Positions 47,869 to 59,501 of a stretch of DNA of 64,000 nucleotides are shown here, piece by piece. Made by a program: the position numbers and the translations under genes. Origin of the DNA: Thiohalophilus sp. (GTDB taxonomy: Bacteria; Pseudomonadota; Gammaproteobacteria; UBA6429; Thiohalophilaceae). The notes beneath the pieces were generated by a model. It saw nothing but the letters and a program-made list of their open reading frames with translations, made no database searches and was not told where the DNA came from. The DNA lies in contig NZ_JAXHLN010000002.1 in the NCBI RefSeq assembly GCF_034522235.1, positions 186,896 to 250,895 of the forward strand. The letters are read 5' to 3'. The number at the start of each line of letters is the position of its first letter. The first letter of the stretch is position 1.

Positions 47869-49422
47869 TTATTGAAAATCGAATTCGAAATTGACCGCAT
47901 CGCTTCCCGGGTCGACGACCTCGAGTTTGATATGCAGCGGGGTGCCCGGTTCCATCAGCATAAACGGTGTATACCCGCTGCCCAGATAATCGCTCGGGGT
48001 AAAGCGGCGCCGGGCCACCCGGTTACCGGACAGGTTGAACAGGGTGACCCGCAGATCGGGATAGGCCTGTTGATAGTCCGCCTGATTGACCAGGGCGGCG
48101 GTGATTAGCAAGGTGTCCGTTTGTTCGGGATGCGCGCGCACGTCGCGGTTGATCAGCCGTATCTGTGTCGGATCCCGGCGCGCATTGAACTGGCAGGGCA
48201 GTTGCTGACACAGTTGTTCGATATAGGGTTTGCTCTGGGGCAACAGCCGGTAAACGTCCAGCGGGCGGAACAGGATCAATTGTCCCACCAGTGCGACAAG
48301 CAATAGCAGAATCAGCAGGCTGCCGCCGAGCGTCGCCAGCCAGCTACGCCGTTTGGGCGGTTGTATCGCCAGGGAGTCACGCAGTCGCAAAGGAACCGCC
48401 TCATCATCGGTCCCGGTCGTTACCGGCGCTTTATCGACAAAATCGCGATCTTCGCTGAGGCGTTCGCTCTGCGAGGCGTCGGCCAAAGAGGATTCTTCGC
48501 TATCCCGAACATCGTAATCAGGGGCTTGTTCAAGCGTCGCTTCGGCGGTGTCGTCGATTTCAGGCAGCTCGTCCCCGAGTGCCTCTTCGTGCTGCAGATC
48601 ATCAAACAGGGTATCGATCGCCTCGCCCAGTTCGTCTGGGGTCTCTTCCGTTGGCGGCCTCGGACCCTCCGGCATGGCCAGTGAGTCGGACAGCTCGGGT
48701 CCCGGCGAGTCGATGCCCCGCGACAACTGCTGGTCCATCTCGGCCAGGATGTCCTCCAGCTCATGCTGCGAGAATATTTCATCGGTGAAATCGTTGTATT
48801 TGTAACGCGAATCCGGCTCGGTCGGTTCGGCTTCGGTCGCTTCGTTCACGGACTCGGTGTCGACATGCGACTCGGTGAAGGATTCCGTCTCCATCTCGTC
48901 CAGGTCAGGCATCGGGATTTCGACGGTCTCCGGGTCGGCTTCGGATTCAGCCTCGACAGGCTGCTCCTGTTCGGAAGCAGACGATGCCGGCGTTTCGTCT
49001 GTCTCGAACGGGTCCCCCGTCGTGGTCTCTGCGAGCACAGCGGACGGGGCCGGCGGAACCGCATCGGCGTCTGTTTCGGAAGCGGTGGTGTCGGAGGGTT
49101 CCGGCCCGGGCGGTGTATCCGCCGCTTGCGGGGAAGTCCCGGCGGGGGCGGTTTCATCGCTGGTTGACCCGGGGGGGTGCGCTTCGCTCTGCGGGGCCCG
49201 GAGCAGATCAATATGATCCGTTTGATCGTCAGCGGGGGCCGTTGGGGCAGGTTGCGGTGCGCTGGACGATGCCGCTGGGCTCTGGCCGGGAACGAGCTGC
49301 AAATGCTGCCTGGCATTGAACACGGTCTTGCACTTGCCGCAACGCACCTTGCCCTGGGCCACCGCCAGCTGGGCTTCGGTGATCCGAAAACAGGTCCGAC
49401 AGGCAGGACAACAGGTTAGCAT
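47869..49422 (-). CDS. DUF3426 zinc-ribbon membrane protein
   Basis: A 517-residue protein: N-terminal MJ0042-type zinc ribbon (CCPACRTCFRI, CGKCKTVFNA), a long acidic disordered segment (~45-360, rich in Asp, Glu, Pro, Thr), one membrane helix (~365-390) and a C-terminal DUF3426 beta domain. Found between prmA and dusB in many beta- and gammaproteobacteria. Function unknown. The low-complexity linker is longer than usual. Confidence 0.85.
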   Translation of the reverse strand: MLTCCPACRTCFRITEAQLAVAQGKVRCGKCKTVFNARQHLQLVPGQSPAASSSAPQPAPTAPADDQTDHIDLLRAPQSEAHPPGSTSDETAPAGTSPQAADTPPGPEPSDTTASETDADAVPPAPSAVLAETTTGDPFETDETPASSASEQEQPVEAESEADPETVEIPMPDLDEMETESFTESHVDTESVNEATEAEPTEPDSRYKYNDFTDEIFSQHELEDILAEMDQQLSRGIDSPGPELSDSLAMPEGPRPPTEETPDELGEAIDTLFDDLQHEEALGDELPEIDDTAEATLEQAPDYDVRDSEESSLADASQSERLSEDRDFVDKAPVTTGTDDEAVPLRLRDSLAIQPPKRRSWLATLGGSLLILLLLVALVGQLILFRPLDVYRLLPQSKPYIEQLCQQLPCQFNARRDPTQIRLINRDVRAHPEQTDTLLITAALVNQADYQQAYPDLRVTLFNLSGNRVARRRFTPSDYLGSGYTPFMLMEPGTPLHIKLEVVDPGSDAVNFEFDFQ

Positions 49423-49483
49423 CGTGGTTCGGAGTATCTTGTTAAGTCGGAATGAGACATGGGTTTGATCATACCATGCTAGA

Positions 49484-50383
49484 TCAGTTTCCAGGTTCTG
49501 GCCCCTGGAACCTGGCCCCTGTTAGACAAACCCACTCCTCAATCTGGCGATAGAGCTGCATGTCGAAAAACGGCTGGTAGGCGGCGATGACGTCGTCCAT
49601 CTGGGTGTCGAGGATCCCGGCCAGGACGATGTTGCCGCCGGGCTGGACGTGGGCGGCCAGTTGCGGCGCCAGGCTGGTCAGGGGGCCGGCCAGGATATTG
49701 GCGAGCAGCAGGGGGACGATGATGTTCTGCGGCATGGCGTCAGGCAGGTGCAGGCTGACGCCGTCCTCGATGCCGTTCTTGCGCAGGTTCTCGGCGGTGG
49801 CCAGCAGCGCCTGGGGATCGTTGTCCACGCCCCACAGGTGTCGGGCACCGAGCTTGCGGGCGGCGATGGCGAGGATGCCCGAGCCGCAGCCGTAGTCGAT
49901 GACGTCCTGCTCCGCAGGAGGATGTTCGTCGAGCCACTCCAGACAGAGCCGGGTGGTGGGGTGGGTGCCGGTGCCAAACGCCAGACCGGGATCGAGCAGG
50001 ATGTTGACCGCCTGCGGATCGGGCGGGGTGTAACCGCCGGGGATGATCCACAGACGCCGGCCGAATTGCATCGGCTGGAAGTGATCCATCCAGCTGCGTA
50101 CCCAGTTCTGATCTTCCAGGGGCTCGGCCTTCCAGTCATCGACCGGTTCGGCCAGCAGCGGATTGATCCGTTCGATGAGGGCGCCCGGATCATGGTCCGC
50201 CGGGAACAGGCCGATGACCCGGGTTTCGGACCAGATCGGCATGGTCCCCGGCGCCGGTTCCAGCAGCGGTTGATCGGCGGCATCCTGCAGCGTCACCGAG
50301 GCCGCCCCGACCGCCTCCAGCGCGTCACTGAGGGCCTCGACCTGCGCCGCCCGGGCGGGGATGATGAGTTGTAACCATGACAT
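49484..50383 (-). CDS. prmA: Ribosomal protein L11 methyltransferase
   Basis: A 299-residue SAM-dependent methyltransferase for L11. The N-terminal ferredoxin-like domain precedes the AdoMet core: AFGTGTHPTTRLCLEWL and VIDYGCGSGILAIAA. The last dozen residues (GARFQGPEPGN) are encoded by a heptamer repeat (49494-49522), so the C terminus has been changed by the repeat. Confidence 0.94.
   Translation of the reverse strand: MSWLQLIIPARAAQVEALSDALEAVGAASVTLQDAADQPLLEPAPGTMPIWSETRVIGLFPADHDPGALIERINPLLAEPVDDWKAEPLEDQNWVRSWMDHFQPMQFGRRLWIIPGGYTPPDPQAVNILLDPGLAFGTGTHPTTRLCLEWLDEHPPAEQDVIDYGCGSGILAIAARKLGARHLWGVDNDPQALLATAENLRKNGIEDGVSLHLPDAMPQNIIVPLLLANILAGPLTSLAPQLAAHVQPGGNIVLAGILDTQMDDVIAAYQPFFDMQLYRQIEEWVCLTGARFQGPEPGN
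49494..49522. repeat. Heptamer array inside the prmA 3' end
   Basis: GGTTCTG GCCCCTG GAACCTG GCCCCTG: four 7-bp units within the coding sequence. Confidence 0.75.
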
Positions 50384-50395
50384 ACGAAAAAAAAG

Positions 50396-50468
50396 GGCCG
50401 AGTTACGAGGGACGAGTTACGAGGACAAGCCGGTTATTTTTCCTCGTCACTCGTAACTCGTCCCTCGG
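50396..50468. repeat. Heptamer inverted pair between accC and prmA
   Basis: CCGAGTTACGAGGGACGAG and its complement CTCGTAACTCGTCCCTCGG flank 15-20 bp, period 7. It stands beside the accC terminator and just before the prmA start codon. Confidence 0.75.
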
Positions 50469-50473
50469 CACTG

Positions 50474-50513
50474 AAAAACTGTTGAGTGAACTACCGTTCA
50501 CTCAACAGTTTTT
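50474..50513 (-). terminator. Terminator hairpin overlapping the accC 3' end
   Basis: A perfect 17-bp stem (AAAAACTGTTGAGTGAA and complement) with a 6-base loop that contains the accC stop codon. One arm encodes the last residues KLLSER of AccC; on the minus strand the hairpin ends in a T-run. Confidence 0.85.
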
Positions 50514-51834
50514 CAAGATAATGGATGTTGGTCCCACCGGCCCGGAAGGCGGCGTCGCGCAGCAGTTCCTGGTGCAATTGGGTGTTGGTCTTGATGCCTT
50601 CCACCACGATCTCGTTCAGCGCATTGCGCATCCGGGCCAGGGCGATGTCGCGGGTATTGCCGTGGGCGATCAGCTTGCCGATCATCGAATCGTAATAGGG
50701 CGGGACCCGGTATCCGTTGTAGATATGGGTGTCGACCCGGATGCCCGGCCCGCCCGGCGCATGATAGGAGGTAATGGTACCGGCCGAGGGGACGAACTTT
50801 TCCGGATCCTCGGCGTTAATGCGGCATTCGATGGCGTGCCCGCGGATTTCGATGTCCTTCTGGTGGTAAGTGAGTTTCTTGCCGGAGGCGATCAACAGTT
50901 GTTCGCGGACGATGTCCACGCTAGTGATCATTTCGGTAACCGGATGTTCCACCTGGACCCGGGTGTTCATTTCGATGAAATAGAATTCGCCGTCCTGATA
51001 CAGAAACTCGAAGGTGCCGGCGCCGCGATAACCGATCTCGCGACAGGCCTCGGCGCAGCGCTCGCCGATCTTCTTGCGCATCTTTTCGGTGATGCCGGGC
51101 GCGGGCGCCTCTTCGATCACTTTCTGATGGCGGCGTTGCATGGAGCAGTCACGCTCGCCCAGGTGAATGGCGTGGCCGTGCTCGTCGGCCAGGACCTGGA
51201 ACTCGATATGCCGCGGGTTATCCAGGAATTTTTCCATATAGACCATGTCGTTGCCGAACCAGGCCCCGGCTTCCGCCTTGGTCATGCCGATGGCGTTGAG
51301 CAGTGCGGCTTCCGAATGCACCACGCGCATGCCGCGGCCACCGCCGCCGCCGGCCGCCTTGATGATGATCGGATAGCCGATCTGACGGGCGACGCGAATG
51401 TTTTCTTCCTCGTCGCTGCCCAGCGGGCCATCGGAGCCGGGGACGCAGGGAACCCCGGTTTTTTGCATCGCCTTGATGGCCTGCACCTTGTCGCCCATCA
51501 TGCGGATGGTTTCGGGGCGCGGGCCGATAAAAATGAAACCGCTTTCTATTACCCGTTCGGCGAAGTCGGCGTTTTCCGACAAAAAACCGTAGCCGGGGTG
51601 AATGGCCACCGCATCGGTAACCTCGGCGGCACTGATGACAGCGGGAATGTGCAGATAACTCTCGGTGGAGGAGGCCGGGCCGATACAGACCGATTCATCG
51701 GCCAGGCGGACATGTTTTAAATCGCGATCCGCTTCGGAGTGGACCGCCACGGTTTTGATATCCAGCTCGCGGCAGGCGCGCAGAATACGCAGCGCAATTT
51801 CACCACGGTTGGCAATCAGGACTTTTTCTATCAT
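50491..51834 (-). CDS. accC: Biotin carboxylase
   Basis: A 447-residue ATP-grasp subunit of acetyl-CoA carboxylase. [47 protein letters not shown] (ATP-binding glycine loop), [18 protein letters not shown] and [14 protein letters not shown] are present. It follows accB, 70 bp upstream. Confidence 0.97.
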   Translation of the reverse strand: MIEKVLIANRGEIALRILRACRELDIKTVAVHSEADRDLKHVRLADESVCIGPASSTESYLHIPAVISAAEVTDAVAIHPGYGFLSENADFAERVIESGFIFIGPRPETIRMMGDKVQAIKAMQKTGVPCVPGSDGPLGSDEEENIRVARQIGYPIIIKAAGGGGGRGMRVVHSEAALLNAIGMTKAEAGAWFGNDMVYMEKFLDNPRHIEFQVLADEHGHAIHLGERDCSMQRRHQKVIEEAPAPGITEKMRKKIGERCAEACREIGYRGAGTFEFLYQDGEFYFIEMNTRVQVEHPVTEMITSVDIVREQLLIASGKKLTYHQKDIEIRGHAIECRINAEDPEKFVPSAGTITSYHAPGGPGIRVDTHIYNGYRVPPYYDSMIGKLIAHGNTRDIALARMRNALNEIVVEGIKTNTQLHQELLRDAAFRAGGTNIHYLEKLLSER

Positions 51835-51904
51835 CGTTTACACAATCTGGTTGGTGCCCAAAAGGCAGGGTTTTGGCGATGCCGCCACAATGCGATGCAC
51901 GTGG

Positions 51905-52357
51905 TTAACCGATGACAAACAGCGGTTCGTCGTATTCCACCGGCTGACCGTTTTCCACCAGGATGGCCTTGATGGTGCCGCCCTTGTCAGCCTCGATCTG
52001 GTTGAGCAGTTTCATCGCCTCGATAATGCACAGCGTATCGCCGACATTGACCTGCTGGCCCACTTCCACGAACGGGGTGGCCCCCGGTGACGGTGCCCGA
52101 TAGAGGGTGCCGACCATCGGCGACTTGACCACGTGGCCTTCGGGTAGCGCGGCTTCGCCGCCGCTCTCTTCGGCCGCCGGGGCCGGTGCCGCGGCTGGCG
52201 CGGCGGCCGGGGCCGGTTGTGGTGCCGGTGCCATCATCGGGGCGTTGGGGCCGCTGCGGCTGATACGCACCGACTCCTCGCCTTCCTTGATCTCGATCTC
52301 CGCGATACCGGATTCCTCGAGCAGTTCGATGAGTTTTTTGACTTTGCGAATATCCAT
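51905..52357 (-). CDS. accB: Biotin carboxyl carrier protein
   Basis: A 150-residue BCCP. The N-terminal [17 protein letters not shown], an Ala/Pro linker (~45-70) and the biotinyl domain with the acceptor lysine in [10 protein letters not shown] are complete. Order aroQ-accB-accC is typical of gammaproteobacteria. Confidence 0.97.
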   Translation of the reverse strand: MDIRKVKKLIELLEESGIAEIEIKEGEESVRISRSGPNAPMMAPAPQPAPAAAPAAAPAPAAEESGGEAALPEGHVVKSPMVGTLYRAPSPGATPFVEVGQQVNVGDTLCIIEAMKLLNQIEADKGGTIKAILVENGQPVEYDEPLFVIG

Positions 52358-52386
52358 AACAGTAATGCCTTGAAAGTGTTATCAGG

Positions 52387-52830
52387 TTAGTTGTTTTTCA
52401 GGGTTTCGATCGCCGACAGCAGGGCCAGCGTATAACCGTATGCGCCCAGGCCGCTGATGACCCCGGCCGCCAGCTCCGAAAAATAGGAGTGGTGGCGAAA
52501 ATCCTCGCGGGCATGGATGTTGGACAGATGGACTTCAATAAACGGAATCTTCACCGCCGCCAGCGCATCGCGCAGGGCCACACTGGTGTGGGTAAAGGCG
52601 GCCGGATTGATAATGATGTAGGCGACGCCCTCGGCGGCGGCCTGCTGCACCCGGGCGACCAGCTCGTGTTCGGCGTTGCTTTGCAGGCTGCTCAACTGGT
52701 GACCAGCATCGGCGGCGAGGCGTTCCAGTTCCCGATCGATTTCGGCCAGGGTGGTCGCACCGTAATGGGCCGGCTCGCGGGTGCCGAGCAGGTTCAGGTT
52801 CGGTCCGTGCAGTACCAGTATCTGGGCCAT
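52387..52830 (-). CDS. aroQ: 3-dehydroquinate dehydratase, type II
   Basis: A 147-residue shikimate-pathway enzyme. [42 protein letters not shown] and [12 protein letters not shown] (active-site Arg, Tyr, His, Asn) are standard. Confidence 0.96.
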   Translation of the reverse strand: MAQILVLHGPNLNLLGTREPAHYGATTLAEIDRELERLAADAGHQLSSLQSNAEHELVARVQQAAAEGVAYIIINPAAFTHTSVALRDALAAVKIPFIEVHLSNIHAREDFRHHSYFSELAAGVISGLGAYGYTLALLSAIETLKNN

Positions 52831-53463
52831 AGGTTGTCTATTATATAGCGTTGTTGCGTCGCAGGCCGTTTGTCTCGATTTATCGTGCTACAAATCTGAG
52901 AAGATCGAGACAAGATCGACGCCAGTTTGACGCAGTTTTTTCGGCCGATTTGAGGGAATTCTGCCTCAAGATGAAGGGGTTGTCCAGAACCCCGGTTTTC
53001 CCCGCCAGTTCGAAACAAATCCTAGCAAGATTCGCACCAGGGTGGTTTGAACCGCATCACAGCTCCGCCTTCGGCCCCCACCTCGGCCTTGCGGCCTCGG
53101 GAGGGACGAGGTACGAGGGGCGAGTGACGAGGAAAAGCATTTACCACGAAGACACGAAGGCACGAAGAAAACACAATAAAAATGGCTATCCGTTAGGGGT
53201 GCACCATTCAGTTGAGCGGGGTGGGTGGGAGCGCCTTTCGGGCGCGATTGTCAGCGACAGGGTGCGGTCGCGGTCGTGGCCCGCTCCCACAGCCATTGCC
53301 CCGATAATTTTGTTTGATCGGTGAGGTAAGTGCGGTCAGTTTTGCGATGTTCTTCCACTTGTAAATGGGCGGATGCCAAATCAGATGACTTGGTGCCCTG
53401 GTGTCTTGGTGGTTTATCAAGGATGGGCCTCGTCACTTGTCCCTCGTAACTCGGCCCTCTTTT
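52831..53463. other. Repeat-rich intergenic region between aroQ and the thioredoxin gene
   Basis: About 630 bp without a gene. It holds a heptamer array (53099-53137, ACGAGGG type), an octamer array (53143-53172, CACGAAGA type), a REP-like palindrome (53224-53294), an octamer array of the CTTGGTGC type (53388-53416) and a heptamer array (53430-53459) that ends 4 bp before the thioredoxin stop codon. Confidence 0.65.
53224..53294. repeat. REP-like palindrome
   Basis: GTGGGAGCGCCTTTCGGGCG on the left and GGCCCGCTCCCAC on the right. The GTGGGAGCGC head occurs (inverted) at 9357-9402 and 9497-9575. It resembles REP elements of pseudomonads and relatives; no RAYT transposase is in the window. Confidence 0.65.
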
Positions 53464-54018
53464 TTACAAAAGTGGTTTGATCATCGCTTCGGCGTCTTCG
53501 AAGGTCAGCTCGTTGCGGTGGGTTTCGGTGATCCGGCCCTCGCGATCGACGATCACGGTGTAGGGCAGGACGCTGAGGCGGTTGCCGTACTCTTTGGAGA
53601 GGGCGATACCCTGCTTGTCGCCAACCAGGATCGGGTAGTTGATGCCCATGGGATCGACGAAGTCGATGGCGTTCTGTTTGGTGTCGATGGCGATGCCGAC
53701 GATGGTGAAGCCCTGATCCTCGTAGGCGTCCTGCAACTCGATAAAGGCGGGGATCTCGCGGCGGCAGGGCGGACACCAGGTGGCCCAGAAGTTGATCAGC
53801 AGCACCTGGCCGTCCCATTCGCTGACATGGCGCAACTCGTCTTCCAGATCCAGCAGGCCGAAATCGGGGCGGATGTCGGGGACACCGGTTGTGTCCGCGC
53901 CGGCGGTCCGCGGCGCTTCAGTGGCGTTGTTATCGAACAGGCGATTGGCGTAGAGACCGGCCAGCAGGCTGGCCACTGCCACAACAACAATAATCGAAAT
54001 AAAGACTGAACGTTTCAT
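53464..54018 (-). CDS. TlpA-like membrane-anchored thioredoxin
   Basis: A 184-residue protein: one N-terminal membrane helix (5-25) and a thioredoxin-fold domain with WATWCPPCRREIP and cis-proline region LSVLPYTVIVD. This is the TlpA/ResA/CcmG group that reduces disulfides in the periplasm. Its upstream neighbour on the same strand is dsbD, the electron donor for such proteins, so the pair forms one reductive pathway. Confidence 0.9.
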   Translation of the reverse strand: MKRSVFISIIVVVAVASLLAGLYANRLFDNNATEAPRTAGADTTGVPDIRPDFGLLDLEDELRHVSEWDGQVLLINFWATWCPPCRREIPAFIELQDAYEDQGFTIVGIAIDTKQNAIDFVDPMGINYPILVGDKQGIALSKEYGNRLSVLPYTVIVDREGRITETHRNELTFEDAEAMIKPLL

Positions 54019-54111
54019 ACGGCTGTTCCGTTCTTTGCAGGTTAATTATTAAATGAGTGAGTTTGCGCTGAGTGAGTGGCAATGTCCGCCCCGCAAGGGG
54101 CGGACTGTCGG

Positions 54112-56352
54112 TTAAAAGGCCATCATGTTCAGATGGTCGTGAAAGCCGTCGGCGCCCATCGCGCCCACCAGGCGCCGGCCGTGACGCTCCTCGCCGTCGG
54201 GGCCGAAGAACAGGATCGCCGGCGGCGCGACGAGATTGAAACTGCGCAGTAACGCCTTGTCCTTGTCGTCGTTATCCGTCACGTCGGCCTTGAGCAGGAC
54301 GAAGTCATCCAGTCGCTCGATGACCCGGGGATCGGTGAACACGTATTTCTCGTAGTCCTTGCAGTAGATGCACCAGTCGGCGTAGAAGTCGAGCATCACC
54401 GGTTTACCGGCCGCCTTGGCGGCGGCCAGCTTGTTCTCGAAATCCTCGACAGTCTTGATCTTCTCGAACTGCAACGACTGCTGCTGGACGGCGCCGCCAC
54501 CGGCTCCGGCAAACACGCCGTGCAGCGGCCGGAACTTGTCATTGCTCCCGGCGCTGGCACCGATCACCAGCAGGATGCCGTAGACCACCAGGATGATCCC
54601 CAGCCCCTTCCAGAGCCGGTGCCAGCCGGCGGTCCCGGCCGGCAAGGGCTCCAGCGCTTTCATGTAGATGCCCGAGATGATCAGCAGCGCGGCCCACAAC
54701 CACAGGGCGACATAATCGGGAATAATCCGCTCCAGCATCCAGACGGCCACGGCCAGCAGCAGCACGCCGAAGACGGCCTTGACCGCGTCCATCCAGCCGC
54801 CGGCGCGGGGCAGCAGTTTGCCCGCCGAGGTGCCGATGGCGATCAGCGGCAGTCCCATGCCCAGGCTGAGGGCGAACAGCGCCATGCCGCCGAGGACCGC
54901 GTCACCGGTCTGGCCGATATAGATCAGGGCACCGGCCAGCGGCGCGGCGACACAGGGGCCGACGATCAGCGCCGACAGGAAGCCCATCACGGCCACCCCG
55001 CTCAGACTGCCGCCCTTCTGGCGGTTACTGACTTCGGAGAGCTTGCCCTGGATGGAGGCGGGCATCTGCAGTTCGTAAAAGCCGAACATGGACAGGGACA
55101 GCAGCACAAACACCGCTGCGAAGCTGCCCAGAATCCAGGGGTTCTGGAAAGTCGCCTGCAGGTTTTCGCCCAGCATGCCGGCGAGAACCCCGGCAACGGT
55201 ATAGGTCAGCGCCATCGCCAGCACATACACGGTGGACATGGTAAAGGCGCGACCGGTGGTAATTTTGTCCCCCTGGCCAATGATGATGCTCGAGAGGATC
55301 GGGATCATCGGGAACACGCAGGGCGTGAAGGCCAGCAGCAGGCCGAAGCCGAAGAAGGTCAGAATGACCAGTACGCCACCCTGCTGCAGGGAGGAGGCGA
55401 TCGTATCCTGTTCGGACATCGGCGGAACCTGGCCGGCGGTTTCGCTCTGCTGGGAGGTGGTACCGGCATCGCCCGGGGCGGCGCCTTCGGTGATGCTGTC
55501 GGTGGCGGGCAGATTAAAGCTTGCGCTCTTGCGAATCGGGGGATAGCAGATGCCGAGTTTCTCTGCGCAGCCCTGATAAACGATGCCGACTACAACCTCG
55601 CCGGCCGCCTTGCTGCTGCGCTGCAGCGGAATGTCGATGCTGACCTCACCCTCGAAGACCTGGATGCGCCCGAAGAATTCGTCTTCCTTGGATTTGCCCT
55701 CGGGCAGTTGCACCGCGCCGATGCGGGCCTCGCCCTGCTTGACCGAGAACTCGAACTTGTCCCGATAGACATAATGATCCGGGGCGATCTGCAGGTTGGC
55801 GCGCACGGTATTGGCATCGACCAGCTCGGTGCTGAAGACAAAGGCCTGATCCGGCGCCAGTACCTCGTCATCGCCCTGGTTCAGGCCAAGATCCTCGTTC
55901 AGGGACTGGAACGTGCGCTTGTCGCCGTCGGCAGCCGTGCCGCTGGCTTGCAGACTGACGGTCTGGCGATGCGGGGGATAACAGACGCCAAGATCGGCGC
56001 AGCCCTGGGAGTGGGCGGTCAGCTCAAACGAACCGCTGCCGGAAAGAATGGGAATGGTGACCGGGACGCTGCCGCGGTAGATTTCGACCTTGCCGAAGAA
56101 CTCGTCATCTTTGACCTTGCCCGCGGGCAGTTCCGGTTCACCCAGTTCGATATCCGGGTTGTCGGTTTCAAAGCGGATCTTGCCGCGATACAGATAATAG
56201 TTGTCGGCCACATCCCAGCGCGCCTGGATCGCATCCCCCTTGACCTCTGCCTGGAAGGCAAACGCCTTGTCCGGCTCCAGCAGCTCCTCTTCGGCGACAG
56301 CGGAAAAAGCAAACAGAAATAACAGGCCAGCAAACAGTTTTTTAATCATCAT
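54112..56352 (-). CDS. dsbD: Thiol:disulfide interchange protein DsbD with two alpha domains
   Basis: Moves electrons from cytosolic thioredoxin to the periplasm. At 746 residues it is ~180 longer than E. coli DsbD because the N-terminal periplasmic alpha domain is duplicated: DEFFGKVEIYRG...CADLGVCYPPH (~25-145) and DEFFGRIQVFEG...CAEKLGICYPPIR (~160-280). The eight-helix beta domain has AFTPCVFPMIP and GPCVAAPLAG cysteines. The C-terminal gamma domain has WCIYCK. The start overlaps the cutA stop by one base. Confidence 0.93.
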   Translation of the reverse strand: MMIKKLFAGLLFLFAFSAVAEEELLEPDKAFAFQAEVKGDAIQARWDVADNYYLYRGKIRFETDNPDIELGEPELPAGKVKDDEFFGKVEIYRGSVPVTIPILSGSGSFELTAHSQGCADLGVCYPPHRQTVSLQASGTAADGDKRTFQSLNEDLGLNQGDDEVLAPDQAFVFSTELVDANTVRANLQIAPDHYVYRDKFEFSVKQGEARIGAVQLPEGKSKEDEFFGRIQVFEGEVSIDIPLQRSSKAAGEVVVGIVYQGCAEKLGICYPPIRKSASFNLPATDSITEGAAPGDAGTTSQQSETAGQVPPMSEQDTIASSLQQGGVLVILTFFGFGLLLAFTPCVFPMIPILSSIIIGQGDKITTGRAFTMSTVYVLAMALTYTVAGVLAGMLGENLQATFQNPWILGSFAAVFVLLSLSMFGFYELQMPASIQGKLSEVSNRQKGGSLSGVAVMGFLSALIVGPCVAAPLAGALIYIGQTGDAVLGGMALFALSLGMGLPLIAIGTSAGKLLPRAGGWMDAVKAVFGVLLLAVAVWMLERIIPDYVALWLWAALLIISGIYMKALEPLPAGTAGWHRLWKGLGIILVVYGILLVIGASAGSNDKFRPLHGVFAGAGGGAVQQQSLQFEKIKTVEDFENKLAAAKAAGKPVMLDFYADWCIYCKDYEKYVFTDPRVIERLDDFVLLKADVTDNDDKDKALLRSFNLVAPPAILFFGPDGEERHGRRLVGAMGADGFHDHLNMMAF

Positions 56353-56675
56353 TATTCCAGTGCGTTATCAATCCAGTGCAGGTAATCCTGCAATCCTCCG
56401 TCTAGAGAGACCCTGAGAATTTCCGGAAGTTCATACGGATGGTGTTGTTGAATTGTCTCTTCGACCCGCGCATAGTGGTCCTGCCGGGTTTTAATAATCA
56501 GCAGAACCTCGGCATCGCGCTCGACTTTGCCCTGCCATTCGTAGACCGACTCGAGGCCCGGCACGATATTGACGCAGGCCGCCAAGCGCTGTCCGACCAG
56601 CTGATCGGCCAGTTTTCGTGCGGTGTCGGTATCGGGGCAGGTACACAGTACCAGGCTTTGGGGCAGTTCGCTCAT
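56352..56675 (-). CDS. cutA: Divalent-cation tolerance protein CutA
   Basis: A 107-residue trimeric CutA with CTCPDTDTARKLAD, LAACVNIVPGLESVYEWQGK and HPYELPEIL. It overlaps dsbD by one base, the common cutA-dsbD order. The Met before SELPQ gives the family length. Confidence 0.93.
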   Translation of the reverse strand: MSELPQSLVLCTCPDTDTARKLADQLVGQRLAACVNIVPGLESVYEWQGKVERDAEVLLIIKTRQDHYARVEETIQQHHPYELPEILRVSLDGGLQDYLHWIDNALE

Positions 56676-56765
56676 GCCCTGCAAGATACCAGCCCGCCGC
56701 ACAGCTGGCAAAGCGTCAAGCTGTTACAATAGCACCAATACACATGCTGATTAAGGACGCCGCCG

Positions 56766-57209
56766 TTGTTCCGTTTATTCCTGCTTTTGTTTATTGCCAT
56801 CCCGCTGATTGAAATTTATTTTCTCATCCAGATCGGCGAGGTGATCGGCGCCTGGCCCACCATCCTGCTGGTGGTACTGACCGCGGTGATCGGGGTCGGC
56901 CTGTTGCGCTGGCAGGGCTTTTCCACCCTGATGCGCTTTCAGACGGAACTGGCCCGGGGGCAGGTGCCAGCCCTGCCGCTGCTTGAGGGGCTGTTGCTGG
57001 TGGTGGCCGGGGCGCTGCTGCTGACCCCGGGGTTTGTCACCGACACCGTCGGCTTCATTCTGCTGATCCCGCCCCTGCGCCAGGGACTGATCCGCTGGGC
57101 CATCCAGCGCGGCGTGATTCGCACCGGTCCGCCGGGCGGTGGCCCCGGCCAGTCCGGCGGCGGGCCGCGCACCATCGAAGGCGAATTTCAGCGTCGGGAC
57201 GACGACTGA
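56766..57209 (+). CDS. fxsA: FxsA-family membrane protein
   Basis: A 147-residue membrane protein with the FxsA core: IPLIEIYFLIQIGEVIG, RWQGFSTLMRFQ and LLLTPGFVTDTVGFILLIPP. It starts at TTG with AAGGA upstream. FxsA was named for suppressing F exclusion of phage T7. It precedes groES in many gammaproteobacteria. Confidence 0.9.
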   Translation: MFRLFLLLFIAIPLIEIYFLIQIGEVIGAWPTILLVVLTAVIGVGLLRWQGFSTLMRFQTELARGQVPALPLLEGLLLVVAGALLLTPGFVTDTVGFILLIPPLRQGLIRWAIQRGVIRTGPPGGGPGQSGGGPRTIEGEFQRRDDD

Positions 57210-57249
57210 CCTTGAATTTCCCAATAATCCCCCTATCAAGGCATTGCTC

Positions 57250-57277
57250 TTGACAGTCGAGCAGTGACCGCTATTAT
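57250..57277 (+). promoter_or_regulatory. groESL sigma-70-type promoter
   Basis: TTGACA (57250-57255), 16-bp spacer, TATTAT (57272-57277). The -10 box touches the CIRCE operator. Confidence 0.75.
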
Positions 57278-57303
57278 TAGCACTCGTCGGTAGAGAGTGC
57301 TAA
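57277..57303. promoter_or_regulatory. CIRCE operator (HrcA site)
   Basis: TTAGCACTC-N9-GAGTGCTAA is a perfect match to the CIRCE consensus, about 90 bp upstream of groES. HrcA repression with relief on heat shock is expected; no hrcA gene is in the window. Confidence 0.97.
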
Positions 57304-57394
57304 CAGACCGACTGAAATTCCCGCCCGGGCAGACCTTCTGCCTGGGCAACTGTTTGAAATCAAAGAAATCAATAACATCCAGGAGAAGCTGAGA

Positions 57395-57685
57395 ATGAAA
57401 ATCCGTCCTTTGCATGACCGCGTGATTATTCGTCGCATGGAAGAAGAACGTACCACGGCCGGCGGCATCGTCATTCCCGATTCGGCCACCGAAAAACCGA
57501 GTCAGGGTGAAGTCATCGCCGTAGGTAACGGCAAGATTCTGGACAGCGGCGAAGTCCGCGCGCTGGACGTCAAAGTGGGCGACAAGGTGCTGTTCGGCAA
57601 GTATGCCGGCAACGAAGTCAAACTCGATGACGAGGAACTGCTCGTCATGCGCGAAGAAGACATTATGGGTGTGGTTGAAGCCTGA
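57395..57685 (+). CDS. groES: Co-chaperonin GroES
   Basis: A 96-residue co-chaperonin. [11 protein letters not shown], the mobile loop [14 protein letters not shown], and [21 protein letters not shown] are canonical. CAGGAG ribosome binding site. Confidence 0.98.
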   Translation: MKIRPLHDRVIIRRMEEERTTAGGIVIPDSATEKPSQGEVIAVGNGKILDSGEVRALDVKVGDKVLFGKYAGNEVKLDDEELLVMREEDIMGVVEA

Positions 57686-57738
57686 TTCGGCGTTCAACCC
57701 GTCAACATCGATAGCTTATCTATATTAAGAGATAGTGA

Positions 57739-59403
<1,665 letters not shown>

Positions 59404-59431
59404 CCGACTGCCTTAACCGTTCAGGCAAAAC

Positions 59432-59466
<35 letters not shown>

Positions 59467-59501
59467 TTGCCTGTCGTAAATACTCATTATTCCAATGTCA
59501 G

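Noticed and set aside
50377-51720. 447-codon plus-strand frame over accC
   Set aside because: Antisense of biotin carboxylase; begins in a heptamer repeat.
54520-56322. 600-codon plus-strand frame over dsbD
   Set aside because: Antisense shadow; Gln/Gly/Asp-rich with no recognisable domain.
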